Counted from the first letter of the stretch, positions 1 to 8,981 are shown. The stretch is DNA of 32,690 bases from Chlorobiales bacterium (GCA_022360275.1 JAKSDC010000186.1:1-32690); one strand, 5' to 3'. Notes: generated by a model not told the origin, from the letters alone. Program-made: numbers and translations.

Positions 1-1
1 T

Positions 2-166
2 GCCAGGGCGGTCGCCGAAAAGTTCGCCGCTGACTCCGGCAGCCGTCTCGGGAAAATAAAAAGGGCGAGCCAGGGACAGTTTTCGATTAATGACAGGGAC
101 AGCAATACGCCCTACATAAAAAAAGTCAGAGTGGTTTCCACTCTCGAGTATTATCTGATTGATTAA
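2..166 (+). CDS. SIMPL (DUF541) domain protein, C-terminal part
   Basis: This is an open frame from the window edge to a TAA at 164-166, giving the last 54 residues. The residues AEKFAADSGSRLGKIK, followed by a Q-G-x-F-S-I-x-D-R-D-S-N-T-P stretch and a final KKVRVVSTLEYYLID, match the C-terminus of the SIMPL/DUF541 (YggE-like) family. Members are usually secreted or periplasmic proteins of about 230-250 residues whose biochemical role is poorly defined; some are linked to oxidative stress. The start and any signal peptide lie outside the window. Only the C-terminal strand-rich part is visible, so the assignment rests on recalled family resemblance. Confidence 0.72.
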   Translation, partial: ARAVAEKFAADSGSRLGKIKRASQGQFSINDRDSNTPYIKKVRVVSTLEYYLID

Positions 167-307
167 GCAAACATGCCCCGAGGTTGGAATTTCTTCGAAC
201 TGTTGAGGTGCGAAAACATCGATGTGGCTGTGAAAAATCGTACTCCTAATCAGCAAAGTGCTGCTCCTGTTCGGTTTGAGCTTTTACGAAGCGTTCATGC
301 AGGCCGC

Positions 308-1420
308 ATGACGAAAACGGATTTCAGCCTTGCTTCAAGGTCTGTTACAGCGACCTGGGCAGTTCTGATGGCGCTTATTGTTACGTTTTTGCCGTTGCAT
401 GCGTCGTCAGCGGCGGAAGTTGAAAAGAAACTTGTAATCGGCACGAAGCAGGCCCCTCCTTTTTCCATGAAAAATGCTGAAGGAGAATGGGAGGGCATCA
501 GTGTGGAGTTGTGGAACAAGATTGCCCGGGACAATGGTTTTTTATTTGAGTTCAGGGAGTCGGAGCTGGCCGATCTCTTGGAACAAGTTTCGAAGGGAGA
601 GCTTGACGCCTGTGTGGCGGCAATAACCGTTACTGCCGAAAGGGAGAATATTGTTGATTTTTCCCAGCCCTTTTTTTTGTCCGGGCTTGCAATTGCGGTT
701 AGAGAAGGCGGTTCGAATTGGGAGCGTTTGATACAGGGATTTTTTTCTTCAGGATTTTTGCGGATTGTGGTGTTCCTTTCGCTGGTACTACTTGTTTCGG
801 GATTTCTCGTATGGCTTTTCGAACGGGTTAAAAACCCTGAGCAGTTCGGAGGATCCCCAGTGAAAGGAATATGGGAAGGGTTCTGGTGGTCGGCTGTAAC
901 CATGACGACGGTTGGATACGGTGACAGGGCTCCCAAAACCGCTGGTGGCAGATTGATTGCCCTGGTGTGGATGTTTGCGAGTCTTGTGATTATTTCAGGT
1001 TTTACTGCAGCGATTACAACTATGCTTACTGTTGGTTCTCTCACTGTTCCTGTTAAAGGACCGCATGATCTTTATGCGGTAAGAACAGGAACGGTGAGTG
1101 GCTCGACCAGTATGGAGTATCTTGCAGAAGAGTATATTTTTTTTCATGAATTCGAAACAATTCAGGATGCGTTACAGGCTCTTCAGCAGGGACGTGTTGA
1201 TGCGGTCGTATACGATGAGCCTATTATGCGTTATATGACGACTTCCGGTGAGTTCAAGGGGATTCGGATTCTAGAGCACTCTTTCAGGCATGAATATTAC
1301 GCAATCGTGCTTCCTCCAGGCAGCCCTCTCACTGAAAAGATCAACCGTTCCCTTTTACAGTATACCGATTCCAAACAATGGCGTTTGGTTTTGTTCAAGC
1401 ATCTCAATTATGCTTTTTGA
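308..1420 (+). CDS. GluR0-like ligand-gated potassium channel (prokaryotic ionotropic glutamate receptor)
   Basis: The predicted protein has 370 residues. A signal peptide (about 1-35, ending near ASSAAE) is followed by the first half of a type-3 periplasmic solute-binding domain and then TM1 (about 150-171). A pore loop carries the K+ selectivity filter TVGYGD at 201-206. TM2 (about 215-245) and the second half of the binding domain complete it. This split-binding-domain layout is that of the GluR0 family, in which ligand binding outside the inner membrane opens a K+ channel. R112 (in AERENIVDFSQPF) and D303 (in VVYDEP) sit where family members bind the alpha-carboxylate and alpha-amine, so an amino acid ligand is likely. 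The frame is open from ATG 173, but the 45 extra residues look non-secretory, so I chose ATG 308, which places the hydrophobic segment properly. There is no strong ribosome binding site. A FIST sensor and a hybrid kinase follow on the same strand. Confidence 0.87.
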   Translation: MTKTDFSLASRSVTATWAVLMALIVTFLPLHASSAAEVEKKLVIGTKQAPPFSMKNAEGEWEGISVELWNKIARDNGFLFEFRESELADLLEQVSKGELDACVAAITVTAERENIVDFSQPFFLSGLAIAVREGGSNWERLIQGFFSSGFLRIVVFLSLVLLVSGFLVWLFERVKNPEQFGGSPVKGIWEGFWWSAVTMTTVGYGDRAPKTAGGRLIALVWMFASLVIISGFTAAITTMLTVGSLTVPVKGPHDLYAVRTGTVSGSTSMEYLAEEYIFFHEFETIQDALQALQQGRVDAVVYDEPIMRYMTTSGEFKGIRILEHSFRHEYYAIVLPPGSPLTEKINRSLLQYTDSKQWRLVLFKHLNYAF

Positions 1421-1613
1421 CCCTCGTCTCAGGTTTCTCCGGGGCAGGCGGGAACTGGGAATAATGCATAAAATGGGTATTTTGTTCCACAAAGGCTTCC
1501 CTCAGCATCTCCAGGTATTGTAAGCAACCGTCATTCGTGCCCGTTTTTTCTGAAAACAAGGGGGAGGTTTCCCGTAATGCATAATCTGAAAAGCTCAATC
1601 GAGGTTCAAGTCC
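1421..1613 (+). other. Intergenic spacer between channel and FIST genes
   Basis: This stretch of about 190 bp has no convincing gene. Small frames on both strands lack family features and overlap the neighbours. A short C/T-rich then A/G-rich element around 1540-1565 could form only a weak hairpin and is not a credible terminator. Confidence 0.4.
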
Positions 1614-2819
1614 ATGTCTGCAATTACCATTGGAGTAGGGAAAAGCCATATCGAGGACTCTTATGGGGCTGGTGCTGAGGCCTGCAGGCTTGCACTTGAA
1701 AAGACTGATGGAAAAGCAGATATCCTGATTGTTTTCGGGGCAATGCGATTTAATCATAAGGTCCTGCTGTCAGGTATCGTGGCCGTAGCCGGAGAGGTTC
1801 CGATGGTGGGTGGAACCACTGCCGGAGAAATTTCCCATGAAGGTTTTTCCGAGGGTTCGGCTGTCATTATGGCAATCACTTCAGAGGGGTTAAACATGCA
1901 TGCCGGTATAGGATTGCATATGAGCCGGGATGAAGAAGCCTGCGCCAGATCCTTGATCGAGGATATCCGTTCACGAGCCGTTATTGAAAAGGGGTCTTCC
2001 CTGCTGGTGTTTCCTAATGGTATGGGCGGCGATGGTTTAAAGGTTCTTAAGGGACTCCAGGGTGTTCTGGGGGAAGACTTTGAGGTTGCGGGAGGATATC
2101 TCGGTGATGATATGCGTTTCAAACACACCTTTCAGTATTATAACGGAAAGGTTTATCGGGACGCGATTGTTGGGCTTCTTGTTTCTTTTAAAGGGGTATT
2201 CAGAACCGGCATAGGCGTAAGAAGCGGATTTGAATCAATAGGCAACAGCTTCTATTGTACCTCTTCGGAAGGAAACGTTGTCAGGGAGTTCGATAATGTA
2301 AGCGCTCTTGAGCTCTATAGAGAGTTTCTCGGGGAAGAGCGTTCAAAGCGGCTGCCCGGAATCTGTATGGAATATCCGTTCGGACTGATTGATGAGGACG
2401 CAGGTTCCTCCGGCATGCGGCATTTTCAGCTTCGCTGCGGTCTGAATGTCGACAAGGAGAAAGGCACTATTACCCTTGCAGCTTCAATACCTGAAGGCAG
2501 TGCCGTAACGCTTACATCAGGTTCGCGAGGTGATGTTATCAATGGTGCGCTTGAGGCAGCTCGACAGGCAATGGCAAATCTTCGCGGAGCGAAACCCGAG
2601 CTGATCGTTATGTTCAGCTGTGTCGGGCGGAGGTTGGTGCTTGGCAGAAGAACCACTGAAGAGGTCGATGCTGTGAGAAAGTGTCTGGGATATGATGTAC
2701 CGATTATCGGTTTTTATACGTATGGCGAAATCGGGCCTATCGACAGGTCTGTTGAAAAGCTTGCCGAAGCCAAATTCCATAATGAAACAGTGGTCTTATG
2801 GATTCTGGGGTCGGCATAA
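1614..2819 (+). CDS. FIST domain signal-sensing protein (FIST_N + FIST_C)
   Basis: The protein has 401 residues with no signal peptide or membrane segment, so it is probably cytoplasmic. The N-terminal half has the FIST_N pattern: a strand ending in ILIVFGAM, then VPMVGGTTAGEISHEGF (about residues 61-77) and a glycine-rich GGYLGDDMRF segment. The C-terminal half (about 225-395) fits FIST_C, with a late VPIIGFYTYGEIGP motif. FIST domains are predicted sensors of small ligands, possibly amino acids, and are commonly found beside or fused to kinases, chemoreceptors and cyclases. That fits the hybrid histidine kinase beginning 15 nt after this stop codon. The start at ATG 1614 follows a GAGG element at 1601-1604. 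The ligand is not known from sequence. Confidence 0.88.
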   Translation: MSAITIGVGKSHIEDSYGAGAEACRLALEKTDGKADILIVFGAMRFNHKVLLSGIVAVAGEVPMVGGTTAGEISHEGFSEGSAVIMAITSEGLNMHAGIGLHMSRDEEACARSLIEDIRSRAVIEKGSSLLVFPNGMGGDGLKVLKGLQGVLGEDFEVAGGYLGDDMRFKHTFQYYNGKVYRDAIVGLLVSFKGVFRTGIGVRSGFESIGNSFYCTSSEGNVVREFDNVSALELYREFLGEERSKRLPGICMEYPFGLIDEDAGSSGMRHFQLRCGLNVDKEKGTITLAASIPEGSAVTLTSGSRGDVINGALEAARQAMANLRGAKPELIVMFSCVGRRLVLGRRTTEEVDAVRKCLGYDVPIIGFYTYGEIGPIDRSVEKLAEAKFHNETVVLWILGSA

Positions 2820-2834
2820 TCTTTTCTGAGGGTC

Positions 2835-5816
2835 ATGGATAGCAGAAAGACGGTAAAACCTACCTATGAAGAACTTGCGCTGCAGTTACAGGATTTGCGG
2901 TGTCAGGCTCTCGAAAGCAAAAAAATAGAGCGGGAACTGCTCGAAAAGCAAAATGCGCTCAGAGAACAGAATATCAACCTGATCAGAAAATCCATTGAGC
3001 TGTCCGACCTGCGGAGACAGCTCGAGGACAAAAACTATGAGCTTGAGCTGTCGACGGAAAAACTCGACGCCACGCTTATTTCTCTTCGCGAAAGTGAAAA
3101 CACCCTGAGTTCCATTCTTTCGAACAGCCCTGATACAATCGTTGCTGTCGACGCTTTGCACAGGATCATTTACATGAACCGCAGCATGCCGGGGCATTTG
3201 AAAGGAATGCCGGTCGGGGAGCATTTCTGTGAACACCTTGCCGAAGATCAGCATGAAATCTACCATACGATGATTGAAAAGGTTTTCAGGACAGGCAAAC
3301 AGGCCAAGCTCGATAGCAGAATGGAGCTTGAGGATGGCAGCGTTGTCGATTTTGAGTCGCGATTCGGTCCCTGTGTTCAGGATGGTGTGGTAACCTCCGT
3401 GGTTATGATATCCACGGATATTTCAGAACGGAAAAGGATAGAGAAAGAGCTCAAACGCTCTCTCGATGACCTTGAGCGGTTCAACCGGTTCATGGTCGGC
3501 AGGGAACAAAGGAACCTGGAACTTAAGGAAGAGGTAAACAGACTTTGTGACAGGCTCGGTGAGCCTCCGCTTTATGTCGTAAACAGAGGAAGAGTGGACG
3601 GTAAGCCAATGAATCGTGAGCCAGGTAATTTCGAACAAGCGATGCCGGGGAAAAAACCTGATGCTGAAACCCTCAAGCGCCAGCAGCGAGATGCTCTCAT
3701 AAATCTTGTCGAGGATGCCAACCGTGCCAGAAACGAGCTTATGACAGCAAACCGCAAGCTGGAGGATTCGATCTCACGGGCCAACAGGATGGCTGCTGAA
3801 GCAGACGCGGCCAACCAAGCCAAAAGCGAGTTCCTGGCAAACATGAGTCATGAAATTCGTACACCGATGAACGGAGTTATCGGTATGTCGGAACTGTTGC
3901 TTGAATCCAACCTCGATGCAGAACAGATGAAATTTGCTGAAACGATCAATGCCAGCGGCAAAAACCTGCTCCATCTGGTAAACGACATTCTTGATTTTTC
4001 AAAAATCGAGGCTGACAAACTCGAGATCGAGCAGATAGATTTCGATCTCCTCAACCTGCTTGAGGAGATCATGGAGATGTTCGCCTATAAAGCCCGGAAA
4101 AAAGGGCTCGACTACACATTTCTGCCTGATTACAATATTCCTTTTCGTTTAAAGGGTGATCCCGGGCGCATCAAACAGATACTCGTTAATCTCATCAGTA
4201 ATGCTATCAAGTTTACCGATGAAGGTGAAGTCCTCGTGAACGTCGAGTTTGAAAAGGCATCGGGGGAGCAGGTACGTATTCGTTTTACAGTATCCGATAC
4301 CGGTATAGGTATCGATGAGAGCCGTATGGGGGCTATTTTTGAGCCTTTCGTACAGGCTGACGGTTCAACTATCAGGAAATACGGGGGTACCGGGCTTGGA
4401 CTTTCTATTTCCAACAAGCTCGCCAGAAAAATGGGAGGTGAAATACAGGTAAGAAGCACCGTTGGGAAAGGTTCGATGTTCTGGTTTTCGATCGACCTTG
4501 TCAAACAGGAGCGGCCGGAAGAACATGCGGATGAAAAGAGCACTCAACTGGCCGGTGTCAAGGTACTCCTGATAGATTCCTGTGAAGCTTCCCGAAAGCT
4601 TGTTAAAATATTTTTTTCACTCTGGAACTGTTTTTTTGATGAAACTGTTGATTGCGACTCAGGTTTGAAAAAAATAGAACAGGCGGTTGAGGAAGGTGCT
4701 CCCTGGGATATCGTTTTGATAGCCGTATCGGACTATGACCGGAAAATAGTGGAGACTATCAAGACAATAAAGTGCAGGGAACCGCTCAAAGAAAGCACAC
4801 TTATTGCTTTGATGCCCGCAGAGCAGAGCGCAGATTTGCAATGGATTCCCTGGAAACATGTCGAGACACGTTTGCGGAAACCGATACGAGGAAAAGAGCT
4901 CCATGCTTGTGTTCTTGAGATAATGAGGCGCAAGGGTGATGCATCCGAATGTTTGACGCAACGTAGAGAAGGGGTTCCCGGAATTCCGAAAAACAAAAGA
5001 CAGGGGCTCAGGATACTTCTCGTCGAAGACAGCGAGGTGAATCAACTGGTGCTGCTTTCAATGCTTCAAAAAGAGGGGTACAATGCTGACGTGGTCCAAA
5101 ACGGCGCCGAGGCTCTTCAAGCTATGGGGCAAGTATGCTATGATCTCGTACTGATGGATTGCCAGATGCCGGTGATGGACGGGTATGAAACAACCAGGCT
5201 TACAAGACAGGCAAGGTACGGTGTAAAAAACCCTCACGTGCCGATTATTGCGATCACGGCAAATGCCATGAAAGGTGACAGGGAAAAATGCCTTGATGCG
5301 GGTATGGATGATTACATGGCAAAACCGGTAAGAAAATCCGAATTCACTCTGCTGCTCGAGAAATATGTCGGTGAAAAGACTTCATTCCCGGCTCTCTCGG
5401 CTGCAGCACATGTAAACAACAACTTCAATGACAGTATGAATAACGACAGTACGATTTTTCAGGAAGAGGAAATGCTTGGCAGACTGAAAGAAGACAAGGA
5501 TGTTGCCGGTGTTATTATAGAAAACTTTTTTGACGATATGCCCCGGCAACTTGCGGCATTGAAAACTGCTATCAAGGAGAATGGTGCTGAAAAGGCTTAT
5601 CTGGCCGCACACGCCATCAAGGGCGCGTCACTTCTGGTCGGAGGCAGGGTGCTTTCGAGAGCAGCAGAGTCGATAGAGGCAGCAGTGAAATCGGGAGATC
5701 TTCATGAAGCGGGCAGATTATTTCCATATATGGAAGAGCAGTTTTCTGTTCTGAAAGACAGGATCGAGGCCGCGGGATGGAAGACAAAAAGAGGTGTTGA
5801 CAACGGAGGAATATAA
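2835..5816 (+). CDS. Soluble PAS hybrid histidine kinase with two receiver domains and HPt
   Basis: The protein has 993 residues and no membrane segment, so it is a cytoplasmic sensor. In order it shows an N-terminal coiled coil (about 5-85), a PAS domain (about 90-200), a second helical linker, and HisKA with phospho-acceptor H339 in MSHEIRTPMNG. HATPase_c follows, with the N box NLISNAIKF and the G boxes DTGIGI and GGTGLGLSIS. Then come receiver 1 (about 575-695), receiver 2 (about 720-845) and a C-terminal HPt domain with H926 in AAHAIKGAS. Receiver 2 has the canonical acceptor D775 (LVLMDCQMP). Receiver 1 has A630 at that position and only one of the usual acidic pair, although it keeps the KP lysine, so it is probably a pseudo-receiver. 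The layout is BarA-like and supports an internal His-Asp-His relay. Start ATG 2835 has TGAGGG just upstream. The FIST gene ends 15 nt before it, so the two are probably co-transcribed partners. No output response regulator is seen nearby. Confidence 0.93.
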   Translation: MDSRKTVKPTYEELALQLQDLRCQALESKKIERELLEKQNALREQNINLIRKSIELSDLRRQLEDKNYELELSTEKLDATLISLRESENTLSSILSNSPDTIVAVDALHRIIYMNRSMPGHLKGMPVGEHFCEHLAEDQHEIYHTMIEKVFRTGKQAKLDSRMELEDGSVVDFESRFGPCVQDGVVTSVVMISTDISERKRIEKELKRSLDDLERFNRFMVGREQRNLELKEEVNRLCDRLGEPPLYVVNRGRVDGKPMNREPGNFEQAMPGKKPDAETLKRQQRDALINLVEDANRARNELMTANRKLEDSISRANRMAAEADAANQAKSEFLANMSHEIRTPMNGVIGMSELLLESNLDAEQMKFAETINASGKNLLHLVNDILDFSKIEADKLEIEQIDFDLLNLLEEIMEMFAYKARKKGLDYTFLPDYNIPFRLKGDPGRIKQILVNLISNAIKFTDEGEVLVNVEFEKASGEQVRIRFTVSDTGIGIDESRMGAIFEPFVQADGSTIRKYGGTGLGLSISNKLARKMGGEIQVRSTVGKGSMFWFSIDLVKQERPEEHADEKSTQLAGVKVLLIDSCEASRKLVKIFFSLWNCFFDETVDCDSGLKKIEQAVEEGAPWDIVLIAVSDYDRKIVETIKTIKCREPLKESTLIALMPAEQSADLQWIPWKHVETRLRKPIRGKELHACVLEIMRRKGDASECLTQRREGVPGIPKNKRQGLRILLVEDSEVNQLVLLSMLQKEGYNADVVQNGAEALQAMGQVCYDLVLMDCQMPVMDGYETTRLTRQARYGVKNPHVPIIAITANAMKGDREKCLDAGMDDYMAKPVRKSEFTLLLEKYVGEKTSFPALSAAAHVNNNFNDSMNNDSTIFQEEEMLGRLKEDKDVAGVIIENFFDDMPRQLAALKTAIKENGAEKAYLAAHAIKGASLLVGGRVLSRAAESIEAAVKSGDLHEAGRLFPYMEEQFSVLKDRIEAAGWKTKRGVDNGGI

Positions 5817-5819
5817 TTT

Positions 5820-6722
5820 ATGAAACTGGGTTTTGTCGGACTTGGGAAAATGGGTGAGAACATGGTGGAAAACCTTCTTGCTCACGGACATGAGGTGGTT
5901 GTGTATGATCTTTCCAGTGAAGCTGTCGGGAAATCAGCCGGAAAAGGTGCTTTTCCAGCTGCCTCGCTTGAAGATATGGCTTCTCAGCTTGCTGTCCCCA
6001 GGGTTTTCTGGCTCATGGTTCCATCAGGAGACCCTGTTGACAGGACACTTGATTCTCTTCGGTCTTTGTTTGAAAGAGGAGACGTTGTAATCGACGGTGG
6101 AAACTCCAACTATCACGATACTGTCAGACGGGGCAGAGAGCTTGCCGAACGGGGGGTCAGTTTTATGGATGTCGGCACAAGCGGCGGTCTTGAAGGGGCA
6201 AAAGACGGGGCGTGCATGATGGTTGGCGGAGACCGGGATGTGTTTACGTTGCTGATACCTCTTTTTAAAGATCTTTGTGTAGACAACGGTTACGGGTACA
6301 TGGGGAAAAGCGGTGCAGGGCATTTTGCGAAAATGGTTCATAATGGCATTGAGTACGGTATGATGCAGGCTATTGGAGAGGGATTCGATATTCTCCGGAA
6401 CAGCGGGTTTGCATTTGATCATCATGAGGTTGCAAGAGTATGGGCTAACGGTTCCGTTATACGTGGGTGGCTTATGGAACTGGTTGCGAGGGCTTTTCAA
6501 GAGGATGGAGAACTCGAGTATCTTTCAGGAGAAATCGCGGATTCGGGTGAGGGGAAATGGACGGTCGAGACCGCTCTTGAGCAGGGAGTCTCCATTCCTG
6601 TTATTGCAGATGCTTTGTTCAGAAGGTATCGGTCACGATCCAAAGATAATTTTTCGGACAAAGTGGTTGCCGCGCTTCGTCATGAATTCGGCGGGCACGG
6701 GTTTATTCCGAAAAAGAAATAG
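5820..6722 (+). CDS. gnd: 6-phosphogluconate dehydrogenase (decarboxylating), short NAD-type
   Basis: This enzyme oxidatively decarboxylates 6-phosphogluconate to ribulose-5-phosphate in the cytoplasm. It has 300 residues, the size of the short class rather than the 470-residue E. coli form. The Rossmann fingerprint GFVGLGKMGENM opens the protein. The substrate region GGNSNYHDT and the catalytic block VGTSGGLEGAKDGACMMVGG are present, followed by KMVHNGIEYGMMQ. The second Rossmann strand ends in YD (VVVYDLSS) where NADP enzymes usually carry an Asn-Arg-Thr patch, so NAD+ preference is inferred. Its ribosome binding site GGAGGA lies inside the end of the kinase gene and the ATG comes 3 nt after that gene's stop, implying co-transcription or translational coupling. 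zwf follows 11 nt downstream. Confidence 0.93.
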   Translation: MKLGFVGLGKMGENMVENLLAHGHEVVVYDLSSEAVGKSAGKGAFPAASLEDMASQLAVPRVFWLMVPSGDPVDRTLDSLRSLFERGDVVIDGGNSNYHDTVRRGRELAERGVSFMDVGTSGGLEGAKDGACMMVGGDRDVFTLLIPLFKDLCVDNGYGYMGKSGAGHFAKMVHNGIEYGMMQAIGEGFDILRNSGFAFDHHEVARVWANGSVIRGWLMELVARAFQEDGELEYLSGEIADSGEGKWTVETALEQGVSIPVIADALFRRYRSRSKDNFSDKVVAALRHEFGGHGFIPKKK

Positions 6723-6733
6723 CGCAGGAACCC

Positions 6734-8158
6734 ATGGATCAGCAACTGGATAATTTTACCTTCGTTTTGTTTGGCGCCGAGGGCGATCTCTCTTCGAGAA
6801 AGCTTTTGCCCTCGCTCTATCAGCTTGCGCGCTGGAACCAGCTTCCGGACAAGTACAAGATTATAGGAGTATCTCGCTCAGAAATCGGTCATGATGGGTT
6901 CAGGGCATATGCGAAGAAAAGCATTCAGGAGCATGTGTCCGGTGCCGTTACAAATACCGAAGCTCTCGACCTGTTCTGTGAGAGCCTCTACTATGTTTGC
7001 ACCGATTTGACCGAAGCGAAAGGGTACATGCTCCTGCGGCATGAGGTCGATACTATGGTCGCGAGCGAATCTTCCTGCAGCAATCTGCTTTTTTACCTCG
7101 CTACGCCTCCGGGCCTGGCGCCGCATATTATTGATAATCTTGAAAAAGCGGGGCTTGGAGGAAAGAGCAAAAACTGCAAAGGATGGAGGAAAATTGTTAT
7201 TGAAAAACCTTATGGATTCGACCTGAAGACCGCCCGCGAGCTCGACGCAATAGTGGGAAGGGTTTTTCATGAAGAGCAGGTATACCGTATAGACCACTAT
7301 CTCGGCAAGGAGCCGGTACAAAACATTCTTGTATTCCGTTTTTCCAACGGTATGTTCGAGCCGTTGTGGAACAGGCAGTACATAGACAATATCTGTATCA
7401 CTATTGCTGAAAATTTCGGCGTCAGAACCCGAGGCGCTTACTATGAAAAATCGGGTTTGTTACGGGACATCATACAAAACCACGGTCTCCAGCTTCTTGC
7501 GGCAATTGCAATGGAGCCCCCTGTCGATCTCAATGCGGACGCGGTGCATGACGAAAAGGAAAAAGTTTTCCGTTCCCTGCGGCCGTTGACAAAGGAAAAT
7601 GTTCGAGATCATGTTGTTCTCGGACAGTATGAGGGGTACAGGAGCGAGAAGGATGTGGCACCGGATTCCACTGTCGAAACCTTTGCTGCCATCCGATGGT
7701 CTGTCGATAACTGGCGATGGAAAGGAGTGCCTTTTTCCATGAAGGCGGGCAAAAATCTTGCAAAACGTGTAACCGAAATAGCCATTACGTTCAAATGTCC
7801 TCCACAGAATTTTTTCGGGCCCCCTGACAGCTGCAGCTATACGGCAAACCAAATTATCATACAAATTCAACCGGAAGAAACGATCGCCATTCGGTTTGGC
7901 ACTAAACGGCCGGGTAAGGAACTGGTGACCGATCCGGTTTTTATGAGATTTGACTACAAAACTTCTTTCGGGCACGGGAAGATGACACCTTACCAGCGTC
8001 TTCTGCTTGAAGCAATGGCCGGTGATCAGATGAACTTTATCCGCCAGGATGCGGTAGAGAGCAGCTGGAAGGTTATCGACAGCATCCGCGAGTCGATGAA
8101 AGGTGTAGTCCCCGAACCGTATCCTGTACATTCCTGGGGGCCGGAGCTGAAGCAGTGA
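6734..8158 (+). CDS. zwf: Glucose-6-phosphate 1-dehydrogenase
   Basis: This enzyme oxidises glucose-6-phosphate to 6-phosphogluconolactone, the entry step of the oxidative pentose-phosphate pathway. It has 474 residues, normal for the family. The signature RIDHYLGKEPVQN carries the substrate-binding His and Lys and is preceded by IEKPYGFDL. The coenzyme loop reads GAEGDLSSRKL, with Glu where Thr or Ser is usual. An Arg just after the second strand (GVSRSE) is compatible with NADP+. A GGAA element lies just before ATG 6734. The gene is 11 nt downstream of gnd, so the two form an operon that performs steps one and three. The gene for step two, pgl, lies convergently just beyond. Confidence 0.95.
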   Translation: MDQQLDNFTFVLFGAEGDLSSRKLLPSLYQLARWNQLPDKYKIIGVSRSEIGHDGFRAYAKKSIQEHVSGAVTNTEALDLFCESLYYVCTDLTEAKGYMLLRHEVDTMVASESSCSNLLFYLATPPGLAPHIIDNLEKAGLGGKSKNCKGWRKIVIEKPYGFDLKTARELDAIVGRVFHEEQVYRIDHYLGKEPVQNILVFRFSNGMFEPLWNRQYIDNICITIAENFGVRTRGAYYEKSGLLRDIIQNHGLQLLAAIAMEPPVDLNADAVHDEKEKVFRSLRPLTKENVRDHVVLGQYEGYRSEKDVAPDSTVETFAAIRWSVDNWRWKGVPFSMKAGKNLAKRVTEIAITFKCPPQNFFGPPDSCSYTANQIIIQIQPEETIAIRFGTKRPGKELVTDPVFMRFDYKTSFGHGKMTPYQRLLLEAMAGDQMNFIRQDAVESSWKVIDSIRESMKGVVPEPYPVHSWGPELKQ

Positions 8159-8194
8159 TAAGTGACGAGATGCGGGTGACAAGTTGTGCCAAAA

Positions 8195-8224
8195 GAGTCA
8201 TTCCCGTGCTTGACACGGAGACTC
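8195..8224 (-). terminator. Inverted repeat between convergent zwf and pgl, likely pgl terminator
   Basis: The arms GAGTC...GACTC and CCGTG...CACGG form an interrupted hairpin in the gap between two converging genes. Read on the - strand it is followed by TTTT, so it is better placed as a weak intrinsic terminator for tkt-pgl. On the + strand there is no T-run. Confidence 0.45.
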
Positions 8225-8243
8225 AAGGATGTTCTTGATATCA

Positions 8244-8981
8244 TCATTTTCCGTAGAACCAGATGAGTTGTCCGTGTTCTGGTTTTACCATGCCGGCGGG
8301 AAGGTCGGGCCGGTGCCCGGATGTTATGTCGAGAACCATATTTTCCTTGCTTTCTCCAGTCACGAAAAAAACGACGTTGTTTGCATTGTTGATGACCGGG
8401 AACGTCAGGCTCAATCGATAGCCGGGGGGAGAGCCATGAGGAACATGGACGGGTAAAACCCATCGGTTCGATTCAGCCTGTGCATTTTTGTCACCCGGAA
8501 ACAATGATGCAGTATGGCCGTCAGGTCCCATTCCCAGAATGATCACGTCAAAGACCGGAAAAGAGTCGCGGAGGTCCTGTTTCTGCCTCAAAAAAAAGCG
8601 CTTCAGCTCTCTTTCATAGGACCGTGCGGCAGCATCGTAGTCGCCGGTGACATGCGGCATGGGAAATATGTTCCGGTTCGGGACGTCGGCTGCTGCAATG
8701 AGCGACTCACACGCCATGCGGTAATTGCTGTCGGGATGGTTTGCGGGTACACATCGTTCATCTCCCCAGAAGAGCATGATTGATTGCCAGGGGAGGATGG
8801 CAGGGGAGCTGTCGTTACGAGGAATTCCGTCGGCAAACAGACGGTAAAGCTTACGGGGGGAATTTCCCCCCGCAAGAACAAGAGTGCAGAACCCGCGCTG
8901 ATCTATGGCTTTGAAAATCCTGCCGGCTATGCAGGTGGCTGCTTCCAGGACGATATTTTCTTCGGTTCCTGTTTTCAGCAT
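8244..8981 (-). CDS. pgl: 6-phosphogluconolactonase
   Basis: This enzyme hydrolyses 6-phosphogluconolactone to 6-phosphogluconate, linking the Zwf and Gnd reactions. It has 245 residues, typical of the short DevB/SOL type. Diagnostic segments are LVLAGGNSPRKLY near the N-terminus, FWGDERCVPANHPDSNYRMA in the middle, and the catalytic region ILGMGPDGHTASLFPG. An LSLTFPVINNA segment is also typical. ATG 8981 lacks an obvious ribosome binding site and lies 25 nt after the tkt stop, so pgl probably relies on tkt transcription. The pair faces gnd-zwf tail to tail, so all oxidative-branch enzymes sit within about 3.2 kb. Confidence 0.94.
   Translation of the reverse strand: MLKTGTEENIVLEAATCIAGRIFKAIDQRGFCTLVLAGGNSPRKLYRLFADGIPRNDSSPAILPWQSIMLFWGDERCVPANHPDSNYRMACESLIAAADVPNRNIFPMPHVTGDYDAAARSYERELKRFFLRQKQDLRDSFPVFDVIILGMGPDGHTASLFPGDKNAQAESNRWVLPVHVPHGSPPGYRLSLTFPVINNANNVVFFVTGESKENMVLDITSGHRPDLPAGMVKPEHGQLIWFYGK

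Noticed and set aside
1404..1757. - strand open frame across the channel-FIST spacer
   Set aside because: It overlaps both flanking genes and shows no domain, ribosome binding site or plausible composition.
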